In this document: piece after piece, positions 1 to 11,054 of the stretch
Layout of the letters: each line of letters starts with the position of its first letter
Numbering within the stretch: the stretch's first letter is position 1
Assembly (NCBI GenBank): GCA_000320545.1
Contig: ADNK01001316.1
Location: 1 to 30,000, forward strand
Length of the DNA stretch: 30,000 nt
From: Bigelowiella natans CCMP2755
Taxonomy: Eukaryota > Cercozoa > Chlorarachniophyceae
Direction: 5' to 3'
Notes under the pieces: model-generated
The model's input: only the letters and a program-made list of their open reading frames with translations
The model's database searches: none
Told to the model about the DNA's origin: nothing
Program-made: the position numbers and the translations under genes

Positions 1-153
1 CCCAGAAGATTCCAAAAATGGCCGCAAAAATGGCTTAAAAACCGCATGTAAAATATATAAAACCACTAATCATGTCCGGGATCCCGTCCAGTTTCTCCCC
101 CTTTTTCCTCATTTTCCTCATTTTCATCCTCCTCCTTTTCCATTTGGGGTTTT

Positions 154-173
154 CCCCCCCCCCCCCCCCCCCC
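154..173. repeat. Poly-C tract
   Basis: An uninterrupted run of 20 C sits inside a 150-bp pyrimidine-rich stretch just before the acceptor at 214. It looks like an expanded polypyrimidine tract of an intron. Its length in the assembly may be unreliable. Confidence 0.8.
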
Positions 174-214
174 TCCCTCTCTCTCGTCTCTCTCCCTCTT
201 CCTCTCTCCACCAG

Positions 215-593
215 GTTTACAAAGGTCTACCTTCCTTGGGTATTGTTCTACGGCACGTTCCTCAGCCTTCAGCCCTACCTTCCTTATGTGAACGACATGG
301 AGACCCTGTTTGATTGGTATGCTTACGGAGGAAAGCCTGATGTGCGAGATGATCCCTGGCACCTGTGGCTGATCAAGGTCGTTGCGGAACTGCTATTATC
401 TATCATCTCACGTCTACAACAACACCATCGGTCTAGAATAGCGTATCACTGCTGAAACAACTCACGCTGGAGTTGGGAAGAGCGTGGTTGCGGCGATGGT
501 TTCTGTGCTTTCCCTGGCACTGAACGATAACATAGCACCATTTCTAGCCCCCTCAGTAAGACCATTCTATCTCGGTATTTTGGTCATTTCGTA
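215..593 (+). CDS. 3' exons of an unidentified membrane protein (partial)
   Basis: An open frame begins after a very long polypyrimidine tract that ends in CCACCAG at 211-214, a good intron acceptor. It encodes a hydrophobic stretch (VYLPWVLFYGTFLSLQPYLP) and then a hydrophilic loop with WYAYGGKPDVRDDPWHLW. If a 64-nt GT-AG intron is removed at 378-441, the frame continues from 442 through a second hydrophobic stretch (SVVAAMVSVLSLALND) to a TAG at 591-593. Without that intron the frame stops at 453-455. I do not recognise the family. Upstream exons would lie to the left of the window, because the ATG at 72 sits in the pyrimidine tract and is unlikely to be real. The gene converges on the CPBP gene. 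Confidence 0.4.
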
Positions 594-979
594 GAATCAT
601 CTATGAACAACTACCACAACTATATACTAATACTTACTACTGCTCCTCCTGCTGCTGCTGCTGCTACTAAAAGGTGTGGGCTTATTGCTCAATACATGGT
701 ATCATGGCTACGCAGGTAGTAGTTGTATTTGTTCTATTAATACACGTGTATGAGGTTCGGTTTGTTTGCACCAACGCACGCACGCGTCATATTTCCTGGC
801 ATGCTGCGGTCGTTCACACCAACACGTTGCAATGATAATCCCAACAACCATTAGGGTCTCCTTGCTGCAGCGCTGTCTTTTCGCAGTCAAAGGGTGCACA
901 TGGTTTGGATTATTTGTGTCATCATAGGCTGCATGTCCACAGGTCCCTCTTGAGATATTTCCTATCATTTGTCACCTGT

Positions 980-1017
<38 letters not shown>

Positions 1018-1689
1018 AAGCCCTGGAGAACGCGCCTTTTTATGATCAAGATAAAAGGTTGAATGTGCCAATATCATTATCATCTCTGTTCCATCAGGTA
1101 TTTCTTTTTACAAGGCGAGCCTTGTCGATAACATGGAGGTAAACCCAGAGAATAAGCTTCTCACAGGATTTCGGTAATATTGTATTATTAATGCCGTATC
1201 GTACTACTAAGTTCAAAGTAATATCCATAAAGGGGTGACATGGATTTGATGGTTGGAACGACGTCGTGTATTGATATCAGGGATTGTGGAATTGCTTGGA
1301 TATGTGTTTTGTGTGCCTACCTTTACGACAACAATGTGGCCAAGAAAGCTTCTCAAAAAATAAATTGATCGGTACGAGTGTTTGTATGAGAAAGTATATG
1401 CGTGTACCATATGTTACCTCTTGGTGCGCTGTTTCACCTACTACATCGCGCCTCCTCAGCATCATTGATTCATCCCAATAGCTTGTGCTCATGCAGCCCA
1501 AGTGTCATCTTTATTAAAGTCTCGCGGTCTCTCTCTAGTTTTCATCTATCAGTGTGGCAGAGGCTGTACATTTTGGCTACGTCTGCAAATGTGAGCATGT
1601 TAAGTACCTGCAGCACGCACGTATGAAACGGATGTACGAGTGTAATGAAATGGTTACATTTTTCAGATATTCGATTAATATCATCGTAA
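594..1689. other. Convergent spacer, outer part, no gene seen
   Basis: No open frame here has coding character or matching splice signals. It holds a short CTG tract near 650-666 and an AC dinucleotide tract at 983-1015. The left part is probably 3' UTR of the upstream membrane protein gene. Nothing else could be assigned. Confidence 0.5.
983..1015. repeat. AC dinucleotide microsatellite
   Basis: About 16 AC units in the convergent spacer, read directly from the sequence. Confidence 0.9.
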
Positions 1690-2238
1690 TGTAGCTATGC
1701 AAAGGGGCGCTAGGGCGGCTACAGTGCGCATGCACATCGCATCTAGCCAAAATTCAACTATATATAATATGTACGTATGTCTATTGTTTCAATGCATACA
1801 CTTTGTCTTCATGTACATCGCCTTGATGAGCAGCTACTATGAATGGCACAATCCATCACTTGTGATCGTACTAGCGTACCTAGGTACTTTCTAGCGTTGC
1901 ATACTAGATATACGCCGAATCTCGCTTCGTGCGTGTGTCTGTTATGATAGACTCTACTCTATCTATAGCTGCCAGCTTAATGTACGACACATCACAATAG
2001 ACGTACGTATAAATTACATATATAATATATATAATATATACTGTGTCTATATAGTCATCATGCAGCGCGACACGCTTAATCACATCAAGTATACACAAAC
2101 ATGTGTCGCACTAGTACACGGGCAGCAAATAACACTGCTCTATGCTAGATACATGTGGAAACCTGTTGAGCATGCTATGAAACGCTTATAATTCATTCTA
2201 ATACATTAAAGACAACGTAAACTCTTCCTAATGAGCGG
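1690..2238. other. Palindrome-rich convergent spacer island A
   Basis: This AT-rich stretch is crowded with TACGTA, CTAGATA, TGTCTA/TAGACG and GCATGC words, and no frame looks coding. It lies between the 3' end of the first gene and the 3' end of the CPBP gene. It shares a foldback element (1997-2050) with islands C and E. Confidence 0.55.
1997..2050. repeat. Short foldback element, copy in island A
   Basis: Arms ATAGAC (1997-2002) and GTCTAT (2045-2050) flank an AT-rich core ending in TATATACT. The same design occurs at 12969-13019 and 24526-24570. The copies at 2035-2050 and 24555-24570 share 16 identical bases at the right end (TATATACTGTGTCTAT). It resembles a tiny MITE-like or hairpin element. 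Confidence 0.55.
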
Positions 2239-3993
2239 CTACAGCGCGGCACTCAGTTTCGCATTGAAGACATGGACACCCACGTAATAGATGATGGAAT
2301 GGACCAAAGCAGAAGCAGTAACCTTACTTGTTTGGCGCCATACGTAGCCACATACTATACCAAGTAGCAACGCGAAAAGAAACACGCCGCCATTCTTCTG
2401 GTGGTGCCATTGTCGATGGTCCATAACCTGGACGTGCAACAGAGAACGGGGGGGGGGAGCGGTTAGCGGCGATGATCAGTTGCGACAGTCATGGGACATT
2501 CTTCCCCTTAGTTGTGTCTTACCGCAATCGCGTATATCAGAGATGTAATGAGAAGGGCCATGTAGTCCATGAAAGTTGGAAATGATAACCAGCAGCAAAT
2601 GCCCCTGTACAGCAGCAATTTGTTCGAATACACTCATAAGACGTTGAGAGATATCAATTTAATAATATTTCTTTAAAAGGGAATTAGAGAGGTTGTAGTA
2701 AGTTGTTAGAATTGTACTGAAAACATGATACAGCGTGCGTACCTGGAATAGAAATCTTGATGTATTTCTTGGTATTCTTTTGCGTTCGGGGCTTGAAAGC
2801 CTGTATAAATGATTGTAGCCTCCGGATCAAGAATATCTTCATCAGCCCCATCCTCAGAGTCGTCGTTGTCCCCCTTCATTTCATTGTCATCTACGGCGCT
2901 GTATCTTGGATAGTCTCCCAAGCATAAAGCTGCCCTCTGATCCTGCGATGCAATTTAAATCAAGAACAACTTCGAGATGACGACTACGCCAACAGTTGAG
3001 GTTAGGTAGACAGACCCTTGTGTACTTGGAAATCTCTGCCGATGATTCGAGTCGTGAGTGGAGGAGATTTTGGATCACTCCTCGAAATAAAATCTCTTGG
3101 GGTAGGGAGACGAGGAGGTAAACCGTCAGAAATTGAGCTAAGGCCCACTCGATTTTCGGGTTGTCGGTTCCCTTACCGAAGTTCTCCGTTAGATACCCAA
3201 CCGGCAACAAAAGTACAGCTGCCAACACCAACCCAGAAATAATCCTTAAGATGTCTTTGCATGAGAAGAGAAGGCTAAAGCCAAAATCTCGCAACGGGCG
3301 GAGGCCATTGAAGACAAACAGGCCAGTGTTTACCGCGGTTAGCATGAGCATAGATATCTTTGGCCAGCTCTCTGCACATTTATTTCAATTTCGCGATTTA
3401 TCGTGAGATTACATCAACCCGGTGGTCAAATCAAAAGTGAAATGTTACCTTTGATTTGTAATTTAACGTCCGGAAGAAGGTCAGTGTAGAAATTCGACAG
3501 GACGGGCACAGCTAGTAGCAGGACAAGGCAAAGGTCGCCAGTATCCAGGGGCAATTTTCCCGGTGGTCTCATCATGCACACTCCCATTGGAAGTGCAATG
3601 TAGGCGTAAATAATAAAAATGTCCAAAACCAAGGTCGAAATATCCTAAAAAAAAAAGGTAGGTAGTGGGTGTTGATGTCAGTGGTCCATTGGACGGACAC
3701 CACTCATAGTTCCGTGTGCGGATGATCTGAAAAGCGTAATCTAATACTCGCCAGATGTTTGAAACTACCTTGTCTTCCGTGTTCAAAAGCAATATATCAG
3801 GCAACACAAGGATTTTAGCGACTAGGAATGGAACCCATTGACGTCTAAAACGTGTAAGTTCGAGATTGTCCCTTGCATAATAAGTTGTCTCCATCCATCT
3901 TCCAAACCCAGGGAAGGCAAACAAGGCCATGGGGACGAATAGAAGTGACCCCCCAAGCCATCGGAGAGTTACATTTGTGGCAGTAACCCCCAT
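2239..3993 (-). CDS. CPBP (CAAX protease/Abi) family multipass membrane protein, six exons
   Basis: Model on the minus strand: 3993-3769, 3644-3449, 3371-3016, 2942-2743, 2604-2523, 2427-2239. Phases close and give 415 aa. Hydrophobic segments alternate with loops. Motif 1 of the CPBP family is clear (SLPQEILFRGVIQN, core about residues 232-237). The C-terminal part has the usual LLLGIVCGYVWRQT then ALVH order. The family includes Rce1-type intramembrane proteases and non-proteolytic relatives; here the first Glu of EExxxR is Gln, the motif 2 His position reads Val, and HxxxN reads HSIIY. An acidic insert (about 278-300) separates motif 1 from motif 2. The start is uncertain: the frame is open upstream of 3993, and CTACAG just before could be an acceptor. 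It is divergent from the putative plastid gene at 4574. Confidence 0.8.
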
Positions 3994-4573
3994 TAGCTGT
4001 AGGGATAAAGAGAGCAGCGAGGACCTTCCTCCTCCTCCTCTCTCTCGCCTCGTTCCACCACTTCGAGCAGCCAAGCAATTGTGTTTGAAAGGTATTATTA
4101 AGACTTAATAGTGACAGGAGCTCGTTGGTTTCACCCCCAAATCATCAATTAATCCTCTGAATATGCTATTTTTCCGAATAAATAGCCACCCTTTTGCTAA
4201 TTCGATCCATCCTACGGGCAACTTATCCAATCCAACTTGTGTGCGAGTATCCTGTGGAGAATGTCGTAGGTGGAAAATAGATCTGGAGAATGTCCTGCGA
4301 CAAAGTAATACGTCCCAAAACTTAAAAAATTCTGACGTCTCTTTCTTGTCTCTAGCTTCATTGCTGGTCGTTTTGAGGCAAGATTCTATCGGATAAATAT
4401 CGTAGCTTAGGATGAAATGACGACTGACTAAAGGATGAGAACAACAACGAAGAACTATCGACCATAGACAACCATAGACCAAGTCACGTCGCCTTCCATC
4501 CCCCCTCCCCGCCCACAACGAGGAGCACTGAGCCAGAAAGCCAGAGCTGCGATCTTTTGGATCTGGCCTCATC
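3994..4573. promoter_or_regulatory. Divergent spacer between CPBP gene and 4574 gene
   Basis: This head-to-head spacer must hold both promoters. A minus-strand frame at 4105-4608 is open for 167 codons and could contain an upstream exon of the CPBP gene (a GGG|GTGAAA donor near 4140 would be in phase), but it has no family resemblance I can see. No palindrome-rich DNA like that of the convergent spacers is present. Confidence 0.4.
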
Positions 4574-5458
4574 ATGGCGATGGTTGCAATCCTTGTAATT
4601 GCGTGCAACTCGTGGATGGTGGCCTCTTCTTTCCATGCGAGTTCGCACCAGCGCCAGTATTCACCACGCTCCCGGCCTCAAGCTGGAGGAGTTGCTTACG
4701 CTGACACAAAGGTGCCACTATTTTCAAGAAGAGCAAATAGAATGCTTCTCCATTCTCAAGACCGGAACTCCGAGAATAGGCGCCGCCTCCCTAAGTGCTC
4801 AGCTACCTTCAATAAAAAGAAATTTGAAAACGACGGACCTTTTAAGTAATACGACGCTGAGGACAAGGACGATGGCAGTGATGGCCACAAAATGATGATA
4901 ATAATAATAATGATGATAAGCGACGGTGGTGTATGATGGCCAGAGCACGCTCAATTTTAAATTCAGCGAGAGATCAAATTCTGTAAACTACACAGGTTTA
5001 TGAAGCCTGTGCTGGACAACTATATGAAACCTGGTCAGAGAGTAGAAGTAGAGTGATAGGCTGCCACTCTGCAAGGCTGCCCAATAAATCATATTTCAAT
5101 AATTTCAACCAGGTAAGGGGAAGAAGGTGGTATTCGGAGTGCTTCAACGAGATGTAGGTGGGTGGTTTTTGCTCCGTATATGCTCGCACCACGTTAAGAT
5201 ACATCGATGGTGTTGAATAGTATGTCCTGATTTATTTATTTACCAACACCCATTTGTAGACCCAGCGACCATTCCTCGAAGTGAAGAAGATCGAGCAAAG
5301 CTAAGAGATCAAGCAGCAAGTATGATAAACATGATGGCAGTGGCGGCGATGATGCAAATGATGATTGGGATGTGTACAGCAGTTACAATGCCAATGATTT
5401 CTACGAAAATCACCTCATCACAAATACCAAAATTATAATCATTATGCAAACAAACAAA

Positions 5459-5496
<38 letters not shown>

Positions 5497-6010
5497 GTCG
5501 TTGCTCTGGTACAGGAGATCTAACGAACATTGATTTGGAAGAACGGCAACGAAGGCGTAGGGTTGGACAGGTGATCAGCAATGATGATCATGTAGAAGAA
5601 GAACAAGGAGGAGGAGGAGGAGGAGAAGCAAAGATGGCATGTGGAAACGCTGCTAGAATGTTCCTGGCACAATAGAGGCGATTACAAAATACCTTCCGCA
5701 TTTTGCATCAATAGTTGATCTGCATGTTCGTCCTCCTTTTTGGGGCCACCCATACTAACGCTCCTCATCGTCCTCCTCTCCTTCTTCACACTCATCTGTT
5801 TGTTTAGGGATTAAACATTTTGAGTGCTGTCCTGGGAGTTACTCTTGTGTTCCTACATGTGAGTGAGCATGCATCAGCTGCCATCTCATGTATTCGCGAG
5901 TTTATGGGGGGCGCTGGGAATAATAGGGAGATGGAGATATAGAGGATACTCGCATGGATTGTATCATGCCAGATCATTTTTGTGCGTCTTGTGCGTCTGT
6001 GTGTTTCCAC

Positions 6011-6044
<34 letters not shown>

Positions 6045-6370
6045 GTCATCATGAACACCAACAAAAATAACAACTCCGTTTTGACCGTGTCTTTGTTGCT
6101 CTGTGGTAGGTTCCAGCTTTATCAAGACTTGCAATTTTCTTTCCCCTTGCTTTCGCAGAAGTAGGGGAATGCCTCTAGCTAGCGTTTCAATAAGCAGTAT
6201 CTGATTTTTCGGGGGGAGCGGGGGGGGGGGGGGAGTATTCCCAACAAAATCATATTCACCCTACATATACAGCAATTGGAATTAGTAGGATGGATGCTGA
6301 CCAGGACGTGCCTATTTCCCCCCCCCCTCCCACTCAGGGCTACATCACATCTGCGAACACTGGATTATGA
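4574..6370 (+). CDS. Putative plastid-targeted small membrane protein, eight exons, family unknown
   Basis: Phase-consistent exons: 4574-4845, 4996-5033 (or to 5047), 5113-5175 (or from 5118), 5260-5319, 5515-5570, 5808-5858, 6110-6160, 6338-6370, giving about 207-210 aa. Residues 1-17 form a signal-peptide-like hydrophobic segment. It is followed by ASSF and a Ser/Arg-rich, acid-poor stretch, as in bipartite leaders of secondary plastids. The mature part reads VVFGVLQRDVGGWFLL, then a charged segment (PRSEEDRAKLRDQAARD, then NIDLEERQRRRRVGQ), then two hydrophobic helices (GLNILSAVLGVTLVFLH and ALSRLAIFFPLAFAE) and a short tail GYITSANTGL. That is two C-terminal membrane helices after a soluble domain, suggesting a thylakoid or envelope protein. 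The exon 2/3 junction is ambiguous. Alternative end: read-through of exon 7 to TAG at 6176-6178. Confidence 0.65.
5462..5493. repeat. AC microsatellite in an intron
   Basis: AC repeat preceded by an AAAC tetranucleotide tract, inside intron 5320-5514 of the putative plastid gene. Confidence 0.9.
6010..6044. repeat. ATC trinucleotide tract in an intron
   Basis: About 11 ATC units inside intron 5859-6109 of the putative plastid gene. The Ser/Ile/Met homopolymer ORFs across it are artefacts of the repeat. Confidence 0.9.
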
Positions 6371-6420
6371 AATATCGCGCAGACTGGTGTTTGGGATGGT
6401 AGCACACTCATTATTCTCAG

Positions 6421-6428
6421 TATAAATA
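6421..6428 (+). promoter_or_regulatory. TATA-like box
   Basis: TATAAATA lies 38 bp before the ATG at 6466 and 51 bp after the stop of the previous gene. Its position suits a core promoter of the small gene, but this is inferred from sequence alone. Confidence 0.35.
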
Positions 6429-6465
6429 TAGCTTAGACTAAGACGGTAGTGGCGGCCAGAGTTGC

Positions 6466-6769
6466 ATGCTCACGAACGCACATCCATACATTTATCAACC
6501 AAACACCACCGTAGTTGATGGCACCGGTCTGCAAGAAATCGAGGATGAAGATGTGGCTAAGAAGATCTTAGAAAAGGTGGTGTGGGTAGCATGCACATTC
6601 AAGCTTAGCGCGGCAGTGTCATCACTCTTCGATCGGCTCAAGATGTAAGTGCTATCATGTGTGTCCTCCTCCTCAGGTGAACAAAATGAACAGCTCCACG
6701 GGAGGCCAGAGCGCCATCATTGCTCTAATTTATGCGGCCCTTGCTGTTCCAGGTAGAAATACATTGTAG
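6466..6769 (+). CDS. Small two-exon hypothetical protein (67 aa)
   Basis: Exon 1 6466-6576 ends AAG|GTGGTG. Exon 2 6677-6769 starts after TCCTCCTCCTCAG and ends TAG. Phase 0 closes. The join is smooth: an acidic/amphipathic segment (EIEDEDVAKKILEK then VNKMNSSTGGQS) followed by a hydrophobic helix (AIIALIYAALAVPG) at the C-terminus. That would suit a small tail-anchored protein. I do not recognise it. A competing donor at 6645 (GTAAGTG, strong) with acceptor at 6693 also keeps a frame. The gene may be longer upstream, although the previous gene ends only 95 bp before. Confidence 0.45.
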
Positions 6770-7768
6770 TGATACAATAGCGATTATCGAGGAATGGGAG
6801 GTCATTTGGATGGTGTTAGATGATGGTCGATGAAAGTTGTCTGTAGACGTGTGCGATGTCGGTGTATGTGCTGATTTCCTGACTGGATTCCGCACTACCC
6901 CAGTTCATTACGCTCTATCTTCTCTGATCTAAGCTGCTGCTTCTGCGACGAAATCCTCTACATCTGTCAATATCTTCCTTGCTATGAACTCCAGCTGCCA
7001 AAAATATGAAACTGTGATCAGAACATCAATCAATTTGAATGATGTTCGGTATCGAAATAAAAAAAAACATTCTGACTATGATGCGCTCATGTCGGACGGT
7101 GCCTCACGGTGGAGATAAAAGTTGAATGAGGTCTAGATGATGATACTAAGAAAAACCAAAAAAATAGAAACGGGCTGTTTCTCGAGTTTTGTCTCTGGGA
7201 GGATTCGAGATAACAACCACTGAGAAAGAAATATTTCATGAAAGACTTCAGATACTAAGGCAGTAGGAGCGCGCGCGCTGCTTTAAAAAAGCTTCGAGAT
7301 TTTCAGATGATGCAATAGACACTACGCCTACAGTTGATAATAAATTATATATCAACAATGCGGACGTTAAATTTTAGATTGCTGCATGTAGGCATATAAG
7401 CTGCTGTGACTGCCACACACTAGACACATGCACGGCGCCTATTAAACTGTACTGCATGCGACGCATAGCATCGAAGCGCACCTTGTTTCCAGCAGACTTG
7501 CCTTGTTGGGTCGCGTGGCGCTAGACATGAGCCACGCTATGTCTAAATGTAGCTAACCATGCTGGACTGCGCTAGCTACTGATACAAAATATTCGAATAT
7601 GGCTGCTACTGATCGAGTGGCAAAGAGCCTTGTCTATGCGAGCTGACTGCGCGCGCAGATTGCGCAACGCCGTTAGATCATATAAGGATAATATTCATCA
7701 TTACTCGTAGATTCATTTGTGCCGTTCACACGAGGCAAATGCGTCTACGTATAATGTAATTGTTTTCT
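6770..7768. other. Convergent spacer with palindrome-rich island B
   Basis: No coding frame is credible. The left 500 bp are unremarkable (probably 3' UTR). From about 7260 the sequence shows GCGCGCGC, CTAGACA, TGTCTAAATGT (7540-7550), CGCTAGCTA and similar words. The spacer separates the 3' end of the small gene from the 3' end of CDC16. Confidence 0.5.
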
Positions 7769-10021
7769 TTAATTATCGCCCAGCACGTCAATGTTTTTCA
7801 TCGCATCACGTAACGCTGTCTTCAGGAGGTCGGTTGTTATCGTGTCTCGAGGATGTATTCCGAGAGCCTTATGATAATACTGTATGGCAAGATCCAGATT
7901 CCCGCGCAGATGATGTGTAAACCCAAGCGACGTGTATATCATCGGGCTCTTTGGAGCAACAGTAAGAGCTTTCTCGTAAAACTTCACCGCCTCTTCGAAC
8001 ATCCCTCGCTTTCTATACGTGTGCGCAAGGTTTATGAAAGTCGGTTCCCAAGCCTCCATCGCTTCCCCCGACGTTAGCTTCAGGGCCTTGTGGAAGTACA
8101 CAGCTGCGCCTTCGTAATCCCTTGATTTGTACGCAACGACGCCCATTTCATGGTATGTCAAAGGGTCCGTTGGGCATATAAGTTGGGCTTGCTGTAAGAA
8201 TTGCCTGGCAGAACTCAAGGTATTTGTGCGCAGATGCTCGATCCCCATGCATAGAAGCGGCACGTGAGACCCACGAAACAGGCGTGTCGCGGTTCTATAC
8301 GCCGCCATTGCCTGGTCGCTTTCGTCTTTCATAGCGAAGGAGTGCCCGAACCCTATCCAGGCTGGAGCGAAGTATTGCTCTATTTGTATCGATTTGTGGA
8401 AGAACCGCCGAGCCATCTCGTACTTTCTAATTAAATAGTAGTACGCGGCCACGGCAAACCACGATATCGGCTTTGTTGGGTAGGATTCGACCAGCTGGTG
8501 GGCGAGAAAGAACAGCTGGGTCTTGAGATTGAGCTCCACAAGACAGCAGATGTGGACTGGGAGGACGCTATGGTGGAAAGGGTCTCGCTCAACAATGTCC
8601 TTGGTGATATCGTATGCTCTTTGGAATCGATTCTTCCAATAGTGTTGGTTCGCTTGCGCCGTCAGGATCTCCAGATTATCCCTTAAGTTGAACTTCTTCT
8701 CGAGGCACTTGGCCAGCTGGTCTACGTCAGTGCTTTTTTCTTCGTGCTGCTGCAGCTTGAGCTTGTACATTGGCTGGAGCCATTTGTACGCAGTGTTCGA
8801 TTTCTCCAAGGATTGCAGGAGCTGCCGTTGCTCGTCGTAGCCGATCATCCTCTTATCAACGAGGTTGTTGAGGGCTTCGTAGCATTTCATGTCTGCGCTT
8901 AGTGCCGCCTTGTACCACCTCACGGCGCGATCACGATTTTCAAGGGCCTCGTAAACCTTCCCCCTAGTCAAGCAAATTGACGACTTCAGGCTTATAGTGG
9001 AATCGTCATCTCCTCCTCCAGCCTCATCCGTTTCAACGATATTTCTGGGATCAAGGCAGAACAACCAAAAGCAACAGAAAAAAACTCAATTCTTTTCGAA
9101 GGAATGGCCAATTAACTGCTGGTAAAAGACTACTAGCACGGCTAAGAACGACCTTTCTATTGCCGACTTCTCATCCTCTCCAATAACACTAAGACACTCT
9201 TCCCAGTCTTTCATTCCAAATAGACACTGTGCGGCTAGTACAAGACAACGGTACGGATTAGTATTCTCGAATAACGTCGAGGTGGGGGGGGGTGGGGGGG
9301 TTGAGGGGGTGGCAAATTGCACAGAGTAGCTACCAAGAAGTGCGAATCGAAGCGAAGACTTTATGAGATTGTTTTCCTTCAGGAAATGCACAGCTCGTCG
9401 ATACTCCTTCTTGTAATAGTACGCTTGGGCCAGTAGAAACATATCGTTCGGCTTGCCTTGGAAAAATAGAAGCACAACACCATGATTTGGTCTCCTTTCA
9501 TTATCAAGAATGGAGGGTGGAAAAGAATGGCTTGTTTCTGATGTGAGATGATGCAACACCATGCGTTAAACATACGACCGTCATGACCAAGCAATGTTCA
9601 ATTGTTGTTGAGGATGTCACTGTCGTCATCGTCGTCATGCGCACACGTACTTACTTCCGGATAAAGTGCAGAGCTTATCCGCGTAAAAGATAGCAGAATC
9701 ATAGGTGTGTTGAAGAAAACACGATTCAACCAGCTTCCTGAGCTTTTGCAGGTGTTCATTGCTGGAGGGTATCCAGGGGGAGTCCGCCATGCCTCCTCCT
9801 CCTCCTCCTCGGCCTCCTACAGGGGTGGAAGCTGCCTTCCAAATACGTCGCGGCTGTGGCTTTGATGCCGAGCTACCACCGGTATTATTGCTGCCGCGTG
9901 GAGGGAACAATGAAGAAGTGGCAGTTGGCGTTGCAGTGGAGGTCCCGTCAGCATCCTCGGTAATACCAGGGAGAAACGGCGAGTCAAACATGCCATTCCT
10001 TTCTGATGAAGACGAATCCAT
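7769..10021 (-). CDS. CDC16: Anaphase-promoting complex subunit CDC16/APC6 (TPR protein), four exons
   Basis: Exons 10021-9655, 9456-9334, 9234-9153 and 9044-7769. Phases 1, 1, 2 close and give 615 aa, close to the 620 aa of the human protein. Residues 1 to about 100 are Ser/Gly/Pro-rich and variable. After that come the family's TPR repeats: FLLAQAYYYKKEYRRAVHFL, LLAAQCLFGMKDWEECL, SSICLTRGKVYEAL, DPFHHSVLPVHICCLVELN, PISWFAVAAYYYL, PAWIGFGHSFAMKDESDQAM, DPLTYHEMGVVAYKSRDYEG and MIYTSLGFTHHLRGNLD. CDC16 is a structural TPR arm of the APC/C ubiquitin ligase that drives mitotic exit in the nucleus. The ATG at 10021 is the first in frame; the frame is open a little further with no other ATG. 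The G-rich run near 9285-9315 falls inside intron 9235-9333. Confidence 0.95.
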
Positions 10022-11054
10022 TGATACTCGGTCGAGGGAGTAGCAAGCTGTTGCGCACAATTCTCAGGCTGGCGACTTTCTGAAATTGGGGGTGAGGGTG
10101 GACGACGTAGACAAATGCGATTAGCTCACACCAATTATTGGAGCGTTCAGCTTTCGCATATATGATACGGCTCAACTATGTATCCTATAACGGAGAAAGA
10201 TTGACAATTTTGCTAGGACTAGCAGTTGTGTGACGAAGTGGCCGAAAATTCCACAAAATGGCTCCATTACAGCTCGGCAGCTAACGTTCATTTTTCTCAC
10301 ACGCATCACTTTCTCAACATTATAATAACACATACTATATAAGCGCGAAAAGTCCAAAGAAAGGGCACAGACGGAACGGTAGGCAAGTGAATTATCGATA
10401 TGGCTGCGACGGCGGTGTGATGAGCACGTGATCGCATTCATTGTACTCACATCTGCTGGATGCCGGGAACTCAATTCTCTCTGCTGAATTCTCCCTCCTC
10501 GTCCTCTTCGTGTTGCAGCGCCTGTGCTCGTTTGCAGGCCGCTCCTCTCTCCTCTGCTTCTTCCTCAGTCGCCTGGGTGCGGGGTCCGTTTGGATTGCTT
10601 TGGTTCCCGCGTGTTCTGCTGGATTGGTGCTCGGTTTGCTTTTGAGATAAACCGATGGCATTTTTGATGGACGACTCCAATTTCCCGCCAAAAATACGGC
10701 CGACAGGAACCGCTACTACCGGTTTTTTACTGCCGAGAGCTACTTCCCACAACTCGCCTGTGGGCCCGGTTTTTAAGCTGCCACTCACCGGCAAAGAGAC
10801 CACGCGCATTTTGGAGAATTCGCCACGAATTCTTGGTTATTCGCCACTGATTGGGGTGGTTTTCGAATTTTCAGATAAAGCGAAGTTGGCGTGGATAGTC
10901 TGAACGGTTTGCATTACGCACTCCAGCTCCATTGTCCTTGGTCCAATCGTATCCTCAGTGCAAGGTCACACTTCTTGCTCGATCTTAGCTCGCACACACT
11001 GACACCATCACCAGGTAGTCACGTTGTTATCATCATCAGGTACAGTTGAGAAAT
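10022..11054. promoter_or_regulatory. Divergent spacer between CDC16 and RPN7
   Basis: It must carry the promoters of CDC16 (minus) and RPN7 (plus). It holds one doubtful minus-strand ORF (10471-10809) and a TATATAAG near 10336. No convergent-type palindrome island is visible. Overlapping plus-strand ORFs (10441-10650, 10655-10903) have no coding character I can support. Confidence 0.4.
10471..10809 (-). CDS. Doubtful ORF, 112 aa
   Basis: An ATG at 10809 opens a frame with a folded-looking first half (WEVALGSKKPVVAVPVGRIF) and a hydrophilic Glu/Arg/Gln-rich second half ending in EEDEEGEFS. A strong donor (GTGAGT) lies near 10787 and another near 10455, so the real exon structure may differ. 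I recognise no family. It lies upstream of CDC16 on the same strand and is the only exception to the alternating gene order if real. Confidence 0.28.
   Translation of the reverse strand: MRVVSLPVSGSLKTGPTGELWEVALGSKKPVVAVPVGRIFGGKLESSIKNAIGLSQKQTEHQSSRTRGNQSNPNGPRTQATEEEAEERGAACKRAQALQHEEDEEGEFSREN

Noticed and set aside
66-362. Minus-strand ORF with Gly/Glu-rich protein opposite the first gene
   Set aside because: Its Gly run is the poly-C tract and its Arg/Glu repeats mirror the pyrimidine tract; composition artefact.
4105-4608. Minus-strand ORF of 167 codons upstream of the CPBP gene
   Set aside because: Not accepted as a gene: no family resemblance and overlap with the start of the 4574 gene. 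Kept only as a possible upstream exon.
5804-6164. ORFs with Ser, Ile or Met runs on both strands
   Set aside because: Produced by the ATC trinucleotide tract inside an intron of the 4574 gene.
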